Assembly: GCF_000513895.2 (NCBI RefSeq)
Contig: NZ_CP165782.1
Location: 3,272,501 to 3,336,500, forward strand
Length of the DNA stretch: 64,000 nt
Source of the DNA: Ensifer sp. WSM1721
Lineage (GTDB): Bacteria > Pseudomonadota > Alphaproteobacteria > Rhizobiales > Rhizobiaceae
Direction of reading: 5' to 3'
The translations under genes were made by a program, and so were the position numbers. The notes under the pieces were generated by a model. It was not told the origin of the DNA. It was given only the letters and a program-made list of their open reading frames with translations, and searched no databases. Below are positions 41,961 to 51,618 of the stretch, piece by piece. Position 1 is the stretch's first letter; each line of letters starts with the position of its first letter.

Positions 41961-41988
41961 AGAGGAAAAGGACTGCAGGGAGGAAGCT

Positions 41989-42966
41989 ATGAGTGTGGAA
42001 ACGGTAGAAAGCACTGCGGGACCGACACCGAAGCGAGGCATTAGCATCCTGTTCGGGCTTACGCTCCTCGGGCTGCTTCTCTTCCTCTGGCTGCTTCTGG
42101 GTCTCTCGACCAATAGCTTCTGGACCCCGAACAACATCAGCAACCTCTTGCGGCAGGGGGCGATGACCGCCATCCTTGCTGTCGGCCAGACCTTCGTGAT
42201 CATCACCGCAGGCATCGATCTCTCGGTCGGTGCAGTCGTCGGATTCACCAGCGTCATCGTCGCTTGGCTGCTTGCCGCCGGCGTGCCGCTCTGGCTCGCG
42301 CTCATTGCGACGCTCGCGATCGGCGTGCTGATCGGTGCCTTTCATGCCTTCGGCATCGTGCGCATGGGGCTGCCGCCCTTCATCATCACGCTCGCGACGC
42401 TGACATCCTTGCGCGGCATCGGCCTCCTGATCACCAACGGCTCGACCATCTCGATCACCAACGAGGCCTTTACCAATTTCTCGCGCGCCGATTTCCTCGG
42501 GGTCCCGAGCCTCTTTTGGATGGTGATCGTGATTGCGGTTCCCGCCTATGTCTTCTTGCATCTAAGTCGTTTTGGGCGCTATCTCTTCGCAGTCGGCTCC
42601 AACAGCGAGGCGGCCCGCCTTTCCGGCGTCAACGTCAACCGCACGATCTATCTCGCCTATATTCTGTCCTCGACCTGCGCCGCCTTTGTCGGGCTGCTGC
42701 TCGCCTCGCGCATCGGCATCGGCAACGCCACGCAGGCCGAAGGCTGGGAGCTGCAGGCGATCGCCTCGTCGGTCATCGGCGGCACGAGCCTCTTCGGCGC
42801 CGTCGGCTCAGTCCACGGGCCGCTCCTCGGCGCTTTCATCCTCGCGACGATCAACAACGGCGCCAACCTCTTGAACGTCAATTCGTTCTGGCAACGTATC
42901 ATCACCGGCCTGCTGATCATCGTCATCGTCTATTTCGACCAACTCCGCCGGCGCGGATCGCGTTGA
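41989..42966 (+). CDS. Sugar ABC transporter permease (RbsC type)
   Basis: 325 aa with eight to ten hydrophobic segments and the branched-sugar-permease signature AGIDLSVGAVVGF near residue 75 and [23 protein letters not shown] near the C-terminus. It forms the membrane channel with the upstream ATPase and binding protein. ATG start with a GGGAGG upstream. Separated from the ATPase by a 69-bp gap containing half a RIME-like repeat. Confidence 0.92.
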   Translation: MSVETVESTAGPTPKRGISILFGLTLLGLLLFLWLLLGLSTNSFWTPNNISNLLRQGAMTAILAVGQTFVIITAGIDLSVGAVVGFTSVIVAWLLAAGVPLWLALIATLAIGVLIGAFHAFGIVRMGLPPFIITLATLTSLRGIGLLITNGSTISITNEAFTNFSRADFLGVPSLFWMVIVIAVPAYVFLHLSRFGRYLFAVGSNSEAARLSGVNVNRTIYLAYILSSTCAAFVGLLLASRIGIGNATQAEGWELQAIASSVIGGTSLFGAVGSVHGPLLGAFILATINNGANLLNVNSFWQRIITGLLIIVIVYFDQLRRRGSR

Positions 42967-43012
42967 CCGACTCGCAGCCGTGGCCAATCATGATGAAACT
43001 TCGGAAACCCGC

Positions 43013-44035
43013 ATGAAGACTGTCGTCTGCCCAGAGCCCGGTCGCCTCGAAATCGTCTCCCGCAAAAGGCCGGAGGCGCCGGCGTCGGGCTGGGTCCGGC
43101 TCGCCGTAAGCCGGGTCGGCATTTGCGGTACCGACTATCACATCTTCGAGGGCAAGCACCCCTTCCTCGAATATCCCCGCGTCATGGGCCACGAGATCTC
43201 GGCGACGGTGATCGAGGGCGGTCCGGGCACCCGGCTCGCGCCGGGCACGCTGGTGGTCATCAATCCCTATCTCTCCTGCGGAACCTGCGTCGCCTGCCGC
43301 AACGGCAAGCCCAATTGCTGCACGGCGATCCGGGTTTTGGGCGTTCACACCGACGGGGCGTTCTGCGAGGAGATCGTCATGCCGGAGCAGAACCTCTATC
43401 CGGCTGGGAGCCTGTCGCCCGAGGCTGCCGCCACGGTGGAGTTTCTGGCGATCGGCGCCCATGCGGTGCGGCGCTCGAGGGTCGTGAGGGGCGCCCGGTC
43501 GCTTGTTATCGGCGCCGGGCCGATCGGGCTCGGAACGGCCATCTTTTCGCGGATCGCCGGCCACGAGGTGAGGCTTCTGGACACAAGCGCCGAGCGCTTG
43601 GCCTTCGGCACCGATGCGCTTGGCTTCGCGCCCGGCATTCTTGCCGACGGGGAAGCCGCAGAGGCGATTGCGAGGGCGACGGACGGCGAGGGTTTCGACG
43701 TCGTCTTCGACGCCACGGGCAACGCCGCGTCGATGGAGCGCTCCTTCGCCCATGTCGCCCATGGCGGTACGCTGGTGTTCGTAAGCGTCGTCAAGGACGC
43801 GATCCGCTTTTCCGATCCGGAGTTTCACAAGCGGGAGATGACGCTTGTCGCCAGCCGCAATGCGACGCGCGAGGATTTCGACCACGTCATCGCATCGATC
43901 GCCGAGGGGCTGGTGCCGGTCGAGGCGCTCGTGACGCACAGGACGACGCTCGAAGGGGCCGTGCGCGACCTGCCGCGCTGGGCTCATGACAAGAGCGGGC
44001 TCGTCAAGGCTGTCATCACCGTGGGCAGTGCGTGA
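43013..44035 (+). CDS. Zinc-dependent sugar-acid/polyol dehydrogenase
   Basis: 340 aa medium-chain dehydrogenase. The catalytic zinc region is GICGTDYHIFEGKHPFLEYP followed by GHE; the structural zinc site has four cysteines (CGTCVACRNGKPNCC); the NAD-binding motif is VIGAGPIGLGTA. It resembles L-galactonate, L-gulonate and idonate 5-dehydrogenases. In an L-fucose-like route it could oxidise a keto-deoxy intermediate. I use the ATG at 43013; an ATG further upstream lacks conserved sequence. Confidence 0.85.
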   Translation: MKTVVCPEPGRLEIVSRKRPEAPASGWVRLAVSRVGICGTDYHIFEGKHPFLEYPRVMGHEISATVIEGGPGTRLAPGTLVVINPYLSCGTCVACRNGKPNCCTAIRVLGVHTDGAFCEEIVMPEQNLYPAGSLSPEAAATVEFLAIGAHAVRRSRVVRGARSLVIGAGPIGLGTAIFSRIAGHEVRLLDTSAERLAFGTDALGFAPGILADGEAAEAIARATDGEGFDVVFDATGNAASMERSFAHVAHGGTLVFVSVVKDAIRFSDPEFHKREMTLVASRNATREDFDHVIASIAEGLVPVEALVTHRTTLEGAVRDLPRWAHDKSGLVKAVITVGSA

Positions 44036-44388
44036 GCAGCCCTTACCCGCTGCGTGACTTCGCAATCCTGCGCATCGAGCCCTTCCATCCGAGCAAGGCA
44101 GTCGCGGGCACGATATTTCTGGGGACGGTCGCCCGCTTTTAGAGAATTTCCGCCGCCTGAGGTACGAACGTCATAGCGCGACAGCTATGCGCAATGTTAT
44201 CTCAGTATATTAGTAATATGATTCACTGCGGGGCGGCCTTCCCTGAAAAGTGAGGGGTGTTTTTGTTGCACCGCACAAGAAAAGTGGTAGTCTGGCAGCG
44301 ATTGCGGACACCAAGACAAACACTCGCAAGGCTTGCGTCCGACTGGGAGCGGCGTTGTCATTGATTTGAAACAAGGGGTACGCGTCCC
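44036..44388. other. Intergenic gap before phaZ
   Basis: A 36-codon frame starting GTG at 44032 and ending at 44142 overlaps the dehydrogenase stop codon. It has no ribosome-binding site beyond the overlap and no similarity I recognise. The rest, including an AT-rich stretch near 44190-44225 that may hold the phaZ promoter, shows no gene or repeat. Confidence 0.4.
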
Positions 44389-45666
44389 ATGTTCTACCAG
44401 CTTTACGAAATGAACCATGCGATGATGGCTCCGTGGCGCACGGCAGCGGATGCCATGCGGCTCGCCTTCAGCAATCCGATGAACCCGGTTTCCCACACCT
44501 ATTTCGGCCGCGCCGCGGCGGCGGGATTGGAAGTCTTCGAGCGGGCTACGCGGCGCTACGGCAAGCCGGAATTCGGGCTTCCCGAAACGATCATCGACGG
44601 GCAGCCGGCGCCGGTGCGTGAAAAGATCGTCTGGCGGGCCCCTTTCTGCAACCTCATCCATTTCGAGCGCGCTTTGCCCAAGGGTCGCGCGCCGGACCCG
44701 AAGGTCCTGATCGTCGCCCCGATGTCCGGCCACTACGCGACGCTGCTGCGCGGCACGGTCGAGGCGCTGCTGCCGCATTCCGACATCTACATCACCGATT
44801 GGATCGATGCCCGCATGGTTCCCCTCGCCGAGGGGACCTTCGATCTCGACGATTATATCGACTACGTCATCCAGATGCTGCACCACCTGGGGCCGGATAC
44901 GCATGTGATCGGCGTCTGCCAGCCGGCGGTGCCGGTTTTGGCGGCGGTCTCGCTGATGGAGGCGGAGGGCGATCCGCTCTCGCCCTCGTCGATGACGCTG
45001 ATGGGCGGCCCGATCGACACCCGCATCAATCCGACCGCGGTCAACCAACTCGCGGAGGAGCGGCCGATCGAATGGTTCCGCGACAATGTCATCATGCCGG
45101 TGCCATGGCCGCAGCCCGGCTTCATGCGCATGGTCTATCCGGGGTTCCTGCAGCTTTCGGGTTTCATGTCGATGAACCTCGACCGGCACCTGATCGCCCA
45201 TAAAGAATTCTTCGCCCACCTCGTCAAGAACGACGGCGATGCCGCCGACAAGCATCGCGACTTTTATGACGAGTACCTGGCGGTCATGGACCTGACGGCG
45301 GAATTCTACCTTCAGACGGTGCAGGTGGTCTTCATGCAGCATGCCCTGCCGAAGGGCGAGATGATGCATCGCGGCAAGCGCGTCGATCCGTCGGCGATCC
45401 GTAAGGTGGCGCTTCTGACCGTCGAGGGCGAGAACGACGACATTTCCGGCGTCGGGCAAACCAAGGCGGCGCAGACGATCTGCACCAACATCCCGGAGCA
45501 CATGCGCATGCACTACATGCAGCCGGATGTCGGTCATTACGGCGTCTTCAACGGCTCGCGCTTCCGCCGCGAGATCGCGCCGCGCATCGTCGCCTTCCAC
45601 CGCGAACACGGCCGCCATCAGAAGCCGGTGGTCAAGCAGATCATCAAGGGCGGCAAATCGGCCTGA
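44389..45666 (+). CDS. phaZ: Intracellular poly(3-hydroxybutyrate) depolymerase
   Basis: 425 aa alpha/beta-hydrolase that degrades cytoplasmic PHB granules to release carbon. It contains the family nucleophile block with Cys in place of the usual lipase Ser: GVCQPAVP with Cys177. C-terminal TVEGENDDISGVGQ and YMQPDVGHYGVFNGSRF supply Asp and His. No signal peptide, fitting intracellular action. In S. meliloti phaZ is the known PHB depolymerase gene, and its sugar-cluster neighbourhood agrees with that genome. ATG with a weak upstream site. Confidence 0.9.
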   Translation: MFYQLYEMNHAMMAPWRTAADAMRLAFSNPMNPVSHTYFGRAAAAGLEVFERATRRYGKPEFGLPETIIDGQPAPVREKIVWRAPFCNLIHFERALPKGRAPDPKVLIVAPMSGHYATLLRGTVEALLPHSDIYITDWIDARMVPLAEGTFDLDDYIDYVIQMLHHLGPDTHVIGVCQPAVPVLAAVSLMEAEGDPLSPSSMTLMGGPIDTRINPTAVNQLAEERPIEWFRDNVIMPVPWPQPGFMRMVYPGFLQLSGFMSMNLDRHLIAHKEFFAHLVKNDGDAADKHRDFYDEYLAVMDLTAEFYLQTVQVVFMQHALPKGEMMHRGKRVDPSAIRKVALLTVEGENDDISGVGQTKAAQTICTNIPEHMRMHYMQPDVGHYGVFNGSRFRREIAPRIVAFHREHGRHQKPVVKQIIKGGKSA

Positions 45667-45859
45667 TCGCCGAGCGCCCGCGCCTGCCTTGCGCTTCCCC
45701 GTGATTTCATCGGGGCCGCGGCCGGCACCGATTTATCGGCACAGAGTCAAGGCTTTGATCGATTCCCGCCCGGCGCATCTTGCAGACATCGCGAGGCTTT
45801 CCCACATCGTTTTCATCGGGCCGCGACGGGCGGCCCGCTGACTGCGAGGTATCCTGAAG

Positions 45860-46288
45860 ATGAACCAATCTGCATTGATCCGTCCGGATTGGACGCCTGC
45901 GACCATTGCGTTGATGGTGCTCGGCTTCATTGTGTTCTGGCCACTGGGCTTGGCAATGCTCGCCTACATCCTCTTTGGTGACAAGCTGAAGGCTTTCAAG
46001 AAGGACGCCAACGACGGAGTGAATCGCATGTGTGCCGGCTTCCGACGCAACCATCGCTCGCACTGGGCCCACCATCATCGCACCGGCAATGTCGCCTTCG
46101 ACGACTGGCGCGAAGCGGAACTTGCCCGCCTCGACGAAGAGCGTCGCAAGCTCGACGAGATGCGCGAGGAATTCGACGCCTATGTGCGTGAGCTCCGCCG
46201 CGCCAAGGACCAGGAGGAATTCGACCGCTTCATGCGCGAGCGCAAGAACGGCCGTCCCGGCCCGGCGCCCGGCGCCGAAGCGCACTGA
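45860..46288 (+). CDS. DUF2852 membrane protein
   Basis: 142 aa. One or two N-terminal hydrophobic stretches (about residues 12-40) are followed by a highly charged helical tail from about 85 on (REAELARLDEERRKLDEMRE). This is the DUF2852 pattern found in Rhizobiales; the function is unknown. Upstream gap 45667-45859 contains no gene. Confidence 0.8.
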   Translation: MNQSALIRPDWTPATIALMVLGFIVFWPLGLAMLAYILFGDKLKAFKKDANDGVNRMCAGFRRNHRSHWAHHHRTGNVAFDDWREAELARLDEERRKLDEMREEFDAYVRELRRAKDQEEFDRFMRERKNGRPGPAPGAEAH

Positions 46289-46304
46289 TCCGACGGAACG
46301 ACAT

Positions 46305-46328
46305 CCGGCGTTTCACGTGGAACGCCGG
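46305..46328. promoter_or_regulatory. parS-like core in a longer inverted repeat
   Basis: CCGGCGTT-TCACGTGG-AACGCCGG: 8-bp perfect outer arms enclose GTTTCACGTGGAAC (46310-46323), which is a hybrid of the two parS forms and one base off the exact core. It follows DUF2852 and might be a ParB site far from the origin or a transcript-end hairpin. Confidence 0.4.
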
Positions 46329-46430
46329 ACGTCGCGGCGCCACCTGCCAGAGCGGAATGAGGAAAGTGTCCTCCGTTTCCGCTCGCATCCGCTCTACCTA
46401 AAGGCTCCGCGAATCGGCTAGAAAGGCCAA

Positions 46431-47186
46431 ATGTTTCCTTCTCTCAAGCGGAGCCGTGGCAGTGGAACGCTTCTCGATGTCAGGCGTGACATCGAGGTTG
46501 CCGGCAAGGTCCTTCCCCTGACCATTCGGCAGAACGCGCGTGCGACCCGGATGACGCTGCGCATCGAGCCCGGCGGGCGGGCGCTGAGGCTCACCATACC
46601 GACGGGCCTCCCGGACCGCGAAGTCAACGCATTCCTCACCCGCCATCAAGGCTGGCTGATGACGAAGCTCGCGCGCTTCTCGGGCGAGAGTGAGCTCGAG
46701 CACGGCGGAACCATCCTCATCCGCGGTGTTGCCCATCGCATCGAGAGGACCGGTCGGCTTCGCGGGCTGACGGAAGCCGTTGTGGTCGACGACGAGGCGG
46801 TCTTGAGGGTCGGCGGCGCGGAGGAGCATCTGCGCCGGCGCATCGCCGACTATCTGAAGAGAGAGGCGCGAGGCGAGCTCGAACGCCTTGTCGCCGTCTA
46901 TGCCGGCAGGATCGGACGCCGGGCGCGCTCGCTCAGCCTCAAGGATACTCGCAGCCGCTGGGGCTCCTGTTCCGCCGAAGGGGACCTGAGTTTCTCCTGG
47001 CGGATCGCCATGGCACCGCCGAAGGTGATTGCCTACCTCGCGGCGCACGAGGTCGCCCATCTTCAGGAGATGAACCATGGGCCGGATTTCTGGACGCTCT
47101 GCGAGAGGCTGTGCCCGGGTACCAAGGACGCCAAGCACTGGCTCAAGCGCAACGGCACCATGCTGCACGCAATCGATTTCGGCTAG
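46431..47186 (+). CDS. YgjP-type (M48/SprT-like) zinc metallopeptidase
   Basis: 251 aa with the HExxH-type motif HEVAHLQEMNH near residue 205 and TRSRWGSCSAEGDLSFSWR preceding it, which is the arrangement of YgjP-like metallopeptidases (DUF45). The third ligand is probably in the NHGPDFW block. Biological role unknown. Single plus-strand gene; a RIME-like repeat follows. Confidence 0.85.
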   Translation: MFPSLKRSRGSGTLLDVRRDIEVAGKVLPLTIRQNARATRMTLRIEPGGRALRLTIPTGLPDREVNAFLTRHQGWLMTKLARFSGESELEHGGTILIRGVAHRIERTGRLRGLTEAVVVDDEAVLRVGGAEEHLRRRIADYLKREARGELERLVAVYAGRIGRRARSLSLKDTRSRWGSCSAEGDLSFSWRIAMAPPKVIAYLAAHEVAHLQEMNHGPDFWTLCERLCPGTKDAKHWLKRNGTMLHAIDFG

Positions 47187-47249
47187 GCTCTCTGACGAGT
47201 AGATGAGCGGATGCGGGCGAAACCGCACGCACTTTCCTCATCCGCTCTC

Positions 47250-47353
47250 CTGCATGTTTCCTTAAATCGTACCCGATTTAAGGGCAAAAACATGCAGCCA
47301 TTCAAAGTGCTACAGCGTCCTTTGTGCGTCTGAAAAGACGCACGGCGCTCTAG
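47250..47353. repeat. RIME-like double-hairpin repeat, forward orientation
   Basis: From CTGCATGTTTCCTTAAATCG to the final GGCGCTCTAG; one base differs from the consensus CTGTAG. Its last four bases overlap the stop codon of the Pmp3-type gene on the minus strand. Confidence 0.9.
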
Positions 47354-47550
47354 GCGCGATAGCGCCCGTCAAGCGCAGCCTTTATCTTCTGGTCGGTCTT
47401 GTACTGGCTCAACGCATAGACAGACCAGATGGCGGCAGGAATCCAGCCGATAAGCGTGATCTGGAGAATAAGGCAGATGATTCCGGCAAAGGGCCGGCCG
47501 ATGGTGAAGAATTGCAGCCAAGGCAGGACAAGGGCGATCAGCAAACGCAT
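47350..47550 (-). CDS. Pmp3/YqaE-family small membrane protein
   Basis: 66 aa with two membrane spans (IGRPFAGIICLILQITLI, then WIPAAIWSVYALS). This is the small Pmp3/UPF0057 family, linked in other organisms with membrane potential and salt or stress tolerance. ATG at 47550 with GGAGAG five bases upstream. The TAG stop lies within the end of a RIME-like repeat. A longer in-frame reading to 47913 has no conserved sequence and is disregarded. Confidence 0.8.
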   Translation of the reverse strand: MRLLIALVLPWLQFFTIGRPFAGIICLILQITLIGWIPAAIWSVYALSQYKTDQKIKAALDGRYRA

Positions 47551-47683
47551 GGTACTCTCCAATGTGGTAGAATGCATATGGTGAGACGCAGACCGCCCCG
47601 CAACGGTTTCTTCCTTCGTACCAGGGCAGACAAAGCAACGGTTTTGCTCGACTCGCGCGGCATTTCGTGCAAGGTCGCTTCCC

Positions 47684-48358
47684 ATGAAAACCGAAGTGAA
47701 GATTTGTGGATTGAAGGCGGCCGAGGCCGTGGAGCACGCCGTGTCGCTCGGTGCTTCCCATATCGGCTTCATTTTCTTTCCCAAGAGCCCCCGCAACGTC
47801 GAGCCGGATGATGCCGGCCGCCTCGCCGAACGTGTTCGCGGCCGGGCGAAGGTCGTCGCCGTCACGGTCGACGCGGATAGCGACGATCTCGACGAGATCG
47901 TTTCGGCCCTCAATCCCGATATCTTGCAGCTTCACGGTTCCGAAAGCCCGGAGCGGGTGCTTTCGATCAAGGCGCTTTATGGCCTTCCGGTCATGAAGGC
48001 GCTGTCGATCCGCGAAGCCGGCGATCTCGACCGGATCGATCCCTATGTCGGCGTCGCCGACCGCTTTCTCTTGGATGCGAAGCCGCCGGCCGGCTCAGAA
48101 CTGCCGGGCGGCAACGGTGTCTCCTTCGACTGGAGGCTGCTCGATGCGCTTGACGGCGGCGTCGATTACATGCTTTCCGGTGGGCTGAATGCAGACAATA
48201 TCGGCAAGGCACTTGCGCTGACCGGCGCGCGTGCCGTCGATATATCCTCCGGAGTCGAGAGCGCGCCGGGTGTCAAGGATGTGAAACTCATGGACGCGTT
48301 TTTCGAGGCGGTTCGCCGGGCGGAAGTCGAGCGGCCACGATCAGGGAGCAAGACGTGA
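47684..48358 (+). CDS. trpF: Phosphoribosylanthranilate isomerase
   Basis: 224 aa TIM-barrel enzyme of tryptophan synthesis. The N-terminal [14 protein letters not shown] (catalytic Cys), [15 protein letters not shown] and the [14 protein letters not shown] block are diagnostic. First gene of trpF-trpB-trpA; its stop codon overlaps the trpB GTG start. The ribosome-binding site is weak (AAGGTCGC). Confidence 0.96.
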   Translation: MKTEVKICGLKAAEAVEHAVSLGASHIGFIFFPKSPRNVEPDDAGRLAERVRGRAKVVAVTVDADSDDLDEIVSALNPDILQLHGSESPERVLSIKALYGLPVMKALSIREAGDLDRIDPYVGVADRFLLDAKPPAGSELPGGNGVSFDWRLLDALDGGVDYMLSGGLNADNIGKALALTGARAVDISSGVESAPGVKDVKLMDAFFEAVRRAEVERPRSGSKT

Positions 48359-49575
48359 ATCAGTCGCCTAAACTGAATTCCTTCAGGTCCGGACCCGATG
48401 AGGACGGCCGTTTTGGCATATTCGGTGGGCGCTTCGTCGCCGAGACGCTGATGCCGCTGATTCTCGATCTCCAGGACGAATGGAGCAAGGCCAAGAACGA
48501 TCCCGCCTTCAAGGCGGAGCTCGAAAAGCTCGGCGCTCATTACATCGGTCGGCCGAGCCCGCTCTATTTCGCCGAACGTCTGACGGCCGAACTCGGCGGC
48601 GCGAAGATCTATTTCAAGCGCGAGGAGCTCAACCACACCGGCTCGCATAAGATCAACAACTGTATCGGCCAGATCCTGCTTGCCAAACGCATGGGCAAGA
48701 CTCGCATCATCGCCGAAACCGGCGCCGGCCAGCATGGCGTCGCCTCTGCCACCGTCGCGGCGCGCTTCGGCCTGCCCTGCGTCGTCTATATGGGCGCGAC
48801 CGACGTCGAACGGCAGGCGCCGAACGTCTTCCGCATGAAGCTCTTGGGCGCCGAGGTGAAGCCGGTGACCGCCGGCAACGGCACGCTCAAGGACGCCATG
48901 AACGAGGCGCTGCGCGATTGGGTAACGAATGTCGAGAGCACCTATTATTTGATCGGCACGGCCGCCGGTCCGCATCCCTATCCGGAAATGGTGCGTGACT
49001 TCCAGGCGGTCATCGGTGAGGAGGCCAAGCAGCAGATCCTCGAGGCCGAGGGCCGGCTTCCCGACCTCGTCATTGCGGCCGTCGGCGGCGGCTCCAACGC
49101 GATCGGCATTTTTCATCCGTTCCTCGATGATGAAAGCGTCAGGATCGTCGGCGTCGAAGCGGGCGGAAAGGGCCTTGATGGCGACGAGCATTGCGCCTCG
49201 ATCACCGCCGGCTCGCCGGGCGTGCTGCATGGCAACCGCACCTATCTGCTTCAGGACGGCGACGGCCAGATCAAGGAAGGCCACTCTATATCGGCGGGGC
49301 TCGATTATCCGGGCATCGGTCCGGAACATGCCTGGCTCAACGATATAGGCCGGGTCGAATATGTGCCGATCATGGACCACGAGGCGCTCGAAGCCTTCCA
49401 GACGCTGACGCGGCTCGAAGGCATCATTCCGGCGCTCGAGCCGTCGCATGCGATTGCCGAGGTCATCAAGCGCGCGCCGAAAATGGGCAAGGACGAGATC
49501 ATCCTGATGAATCTCTCCGGTCGCGGCGACAAGGACATTTTCACCGTCGGCAAAATTCTGGGTATGGGGCAATAA
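48355..49575 (+). CDS. trpB: Tryptophan synthase beta subunit
   Basis: 406 aa PLP enzyme joining indole and serine. The PLP Lys is residue 99 in HTGSHKINN; the phosphate-binding GGGSNAIG and the [18 protein letters not shown] start are typical. GTG start within the trpF end (GTGA overlap). Followed by trpA after 5 bp. Confidence 0.97.
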   Translation: MNQSPKLNSFRSGPDEDGRFGIFGGRFVAETLMPLILDLQDEWSKAKNDPAFKAELEKLGAHYIGRPSPLYFAERLTAELGGAKIYFKREELNHTGSHKINNCIGQILLAKRMGKTRIIAETGAGQHGVASATVAARFGLPCVVYMGATDVERQAPNVFRMKLLGAEVKPVTAGNGTLKDAMNEALRDWVTNVESTYYLIGTAAGPHPYPEMVRDFQAVIGEEAKQQILEAEGRLPDLVIAAVGGGSNAIGIFHPFLDDESVRIVGVEAGGKGLDGDEHCASITAGSPGVLHGNRTYLLQDGDGQIKEGHSISAGLDYPGIGPEHAWLNDIGRVEYVPIMDHEALEAFQTLTRLEGIIPALEPSHAIAEVIKRAPKMGKDEIILMNLSGRGDKDIFTVGKILGMGQ

Positions 49576-49580
49576 CGATC

Positions 49581-50420
49581 ATGACCGCACGCATGGAGCA
49601 AAGGTTCGCTGACGTCGCGGCGGAAGGTCGGCCGGTGCTCGTCACCTATTTCATGGGCGGCGACCCGGATTTCGACACGTCGCTCGCGATCATGAAGGCA
49701 CTGCCGAAGGCCGGCGCCGACGTCATCGAACTCGGCGTGCCCTTCTCCGATCCCATGGCCGATGGCCCGGCGATCCAGCTCGCCGGCCAGCGGGCGCTCA
49801 AAGGCGGGCAGACGCTTGCCAAGACGTTGGAGCTCGCCCGGCTCTTCCGGGAGGGGGACAAGCGCACCCCGATCGTGCTGATGGGCTACTACAATCCGAT
49901 CTATATCTATGGTGTCGACCGCTTCCTCGATGACGCGCTGAAGGCCGGCGTCGACGGCCTGATCGTCGTCGACCTGCCGCCGGAAATGGACGACGAGCTC
50001 TGCATCCCGGCTCTCGCGAAGGGCATCAGCTTCATCCGCCTGGCGACGCCGACGACGGACGACCGTCGTCTGCCCAAAGTTCTCGAAAACACCTCCGGCT
50101 TTGTGTATTACGTCTCCATGAACGGCATCACCGGCTCGGCGCTGCCGGATCCGTCGCTGATCGCCGGCGCGGTCGCTCGCATCAAGGCGCATACGCGGCT
50201 GCCCGTCTGCGTCGGTTTCGGGGTGAAGACGGCCGACCATGCACGCGTCATCGGCGCATCGGCGGATGGCGTCGTGGTCGGAACGGCGATCGTCAACCAG
50301 ATCGCGTCGAGCCTGACGGAGGAGGGCGGCACGACTGATGCGACGGTTCCGGGTGTCGAGGCGCTCGTCAGAGGGCTGGCGGCTGGCGTGCGGGCCTCAC
50401 GGCTCGCGGCAGCCGAATAA
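49581..50420 (+). CDS. trpA: Tryptophan synthase alpha subunit
   Basis: 279 aa TIM barrel that releases indole from indole-3-glycerol phosphate. The catalytic Glu and Asp lie in [16 protein letters not shown] (about residue 49) and [12 protein letters not shown]. Normal length; ATG at 49581, 5 bp after trpB. Together with trpF and trpB it makes one operon, with accD and folC probably following. Confidence 0.97.
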   Translation: MTARMEQRFADVAAEGRPVLVTYFMGGDPDFDTSLAIMKALPKAGADVIELGVPFSDPMADGPAIQLAGQRALKGGQTLAKTLELARLFREGDKRTPIVLMGYYNPIYIYGVDRFLDDALKAGVDGLIVVDLPPEMDDELCIPALAKGISFIRLATPTTDDRRLPKVLENTSGFVYYVSMNGITGSALPDPSLIAGAVARIKAHTRLPVCVGFGVKTADHARVIGASADGVVVGTAIVNQIASSLTEEGGTTDATVPGVEALVRGLAAGVRASRLAAAE

Positions 50421-50470
50421 TTGCCGATATTGACGCGCACAACCCGAAGGGAATCTTCAGGAGTCTATAA

Positions 50471-51385
50471 GTGAACTGGATCACAAACTACGTTCGGCCG
50501 AAGATCAATTCGATGCTGGGCCGCAGGGAAGTTCCGGAGAATCTCTGGATCAAGTGCCCTGAAACCGGCGAGATGGTATTCCACCGCGATCTCGAAGAGA
50601 ACAAGTGGGTCATCCCGCAATCCGGCTTCCATATGAAGATGCCGGCGAAGGCGCGGCTGAAGGACCTCTTCGACGGCGGAATCTACGAGACCCTGCCGCA
50701 GCCGAAGGTGGCGCAGGACCCGCTCAAGTTCCGCGATTCGAAGAAATATGTCGACCGTTTGCGCGACAGCCGCGCCAAGACCGAACTCGAGGACACGATC
50801 GTCGCGGGCCTCGGCCTCGTACAGGGCGTGAAACTCGTGGCCGTCGTCCATGAGTTCAACTTCATCGGTGGGTCGCTCGGTATGGCGGCGGGCGAGGCGA
50901 TCGTAAAGGCCTTCGAACGGGCGATCGCCGAGAAGTGCCCGCTGGTGATTTTCCCGGCTTCGGGCGGTGCCCGCATGCAGGAAGGCATCCTGTCGCTGAT
51001 GCAGCTTCCGCGTACCACGGTCGCCGTGAACATGCTGAAGGAGGCCGGCCTTCCTTATATCGTCGTGCTCACCAACCCGACGACCGGCGGGGTCACCGCA
51101 TCCTATGCGATGCTCGGCGACATCCACATCGCCGAACCCGGCGCAGAGATCGGCTTTGCCGGCAAACGGGTGATCGAGCAGACCCTGCGCGAAAAGCTCC
51201 CTGAAGGCTTCCAGACCTCGGAATATCTTCTGGAGCATGGCATGGTCGACATGGTGGTCAAGCGCCATGACATACCGGCGACGATCGCCCGCGTGCTGCA
51301 GATTCTGATGAAGAAGCCGGCAGAGGCGGCGAAGCGCGAAGCCGGCTCCGACGTCGCCACATTGCCGCTGGCGGCACGAGCCTAA
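50471..51385 (+). CDS. accD: Acetyl-CoA carboxylase carboxyltransferase beta subunit
   Basis: 304 aa. The carboxyltransferase block ([37 protein letters not shown] and [18 protein letters not shown]) is clear, so the subunit is assigned with confidence. The N-terminal zinc ribbon is degenerate: only Cys29 remains of four usual cysteines (CPETGE instead of CPxC, and VIPQSG instead of VCPxC). GTG start at 50471 with AGGAG seven bases upstream. Follows trpA by 50 bp. Confidence 0.95.
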   Translation: MNWITNYVRPKINSMLGRREVPENLWIKCPETGEMVFHRDLEENKWVIPQSGFHMKMPAKARLKDLFDGGIYETLPQPKVAQDPLKFRDSKKYVDRLRDSRAKTELEDTIVAGLGLVQGVKLVAVVHEFNFIGGSLGMAAGEAIVKAFERAIAEKCPLVIFPASGGARMQEGILSLMQLPRTTVAVNMLKEAGLPYIVVLTNPTTGGVTASYAMLGDIHIAEPGAEIGFAGKRVIEQTLREKLPEGFQTSEYLLEHGMVDMVVKRHDIPATIARVLQILMKKPAEAAKREAGSDVATLPLAARA

Positions 51386-51494
51386 AGTGAGTGGCGTTGC
51401 GGCGAGGGGCACGCGACTTGTCGCGTGTTCTTCGTGGACGAGTTGTCCTCGCTTCGGGAACGGTGATCTGGACACGGTCAACCAGTCCGGCTCC

Positions 51495-51588
51495 GGCGCG
51501 CCGCGCGGCTAAATCAGACGCGCAAAGGTCGCTTTAGCATTTTGACTTGCTGCATGATTCTGTCCTTAAGTCGATATAGGAATCATGA
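51495..51588. repeat. Degenerate RIME-like repeat, reverse orientation
   Basis: GGCGCGCCGCGCGGC, then AGACGCGCAAAGGTCGC, TTTAGCATTTTGAC and TGCTGCATGATTCTGTCC retain the order of the RIME-like sequence but the arms are decayed. It lies in the 51386-51618 gap between accD and folC. Confidence 0.5.
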
Positions 51589-51618
51589 GAGCAGTGAATC
51601 AGTTTCGGGGCCATAACC

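Noticed and set aside
40198..42561. Minus-strand 787-codon reading frame across the ABC genes
   Set aside because: It is antisense to three well-recognised transporter genes and shows biased low-complexity composition typical of a shadow frame.
44032..44142. 36-codon frame overlapping the zinc dehydrogenase stop codon
   Set aside because: GTG start at a GTGA overlap is suggestive, but there is no recognisable similarity and the length is too small to support a gene.
47350..47913. Long 187-codon minus-strand frame including the Pmp3-type gene
   Set aside because: Only the last 66 codons have conserved membrane-protein sequence and a good ribosome-binding site; the upstream part overlaps trpF antisense.
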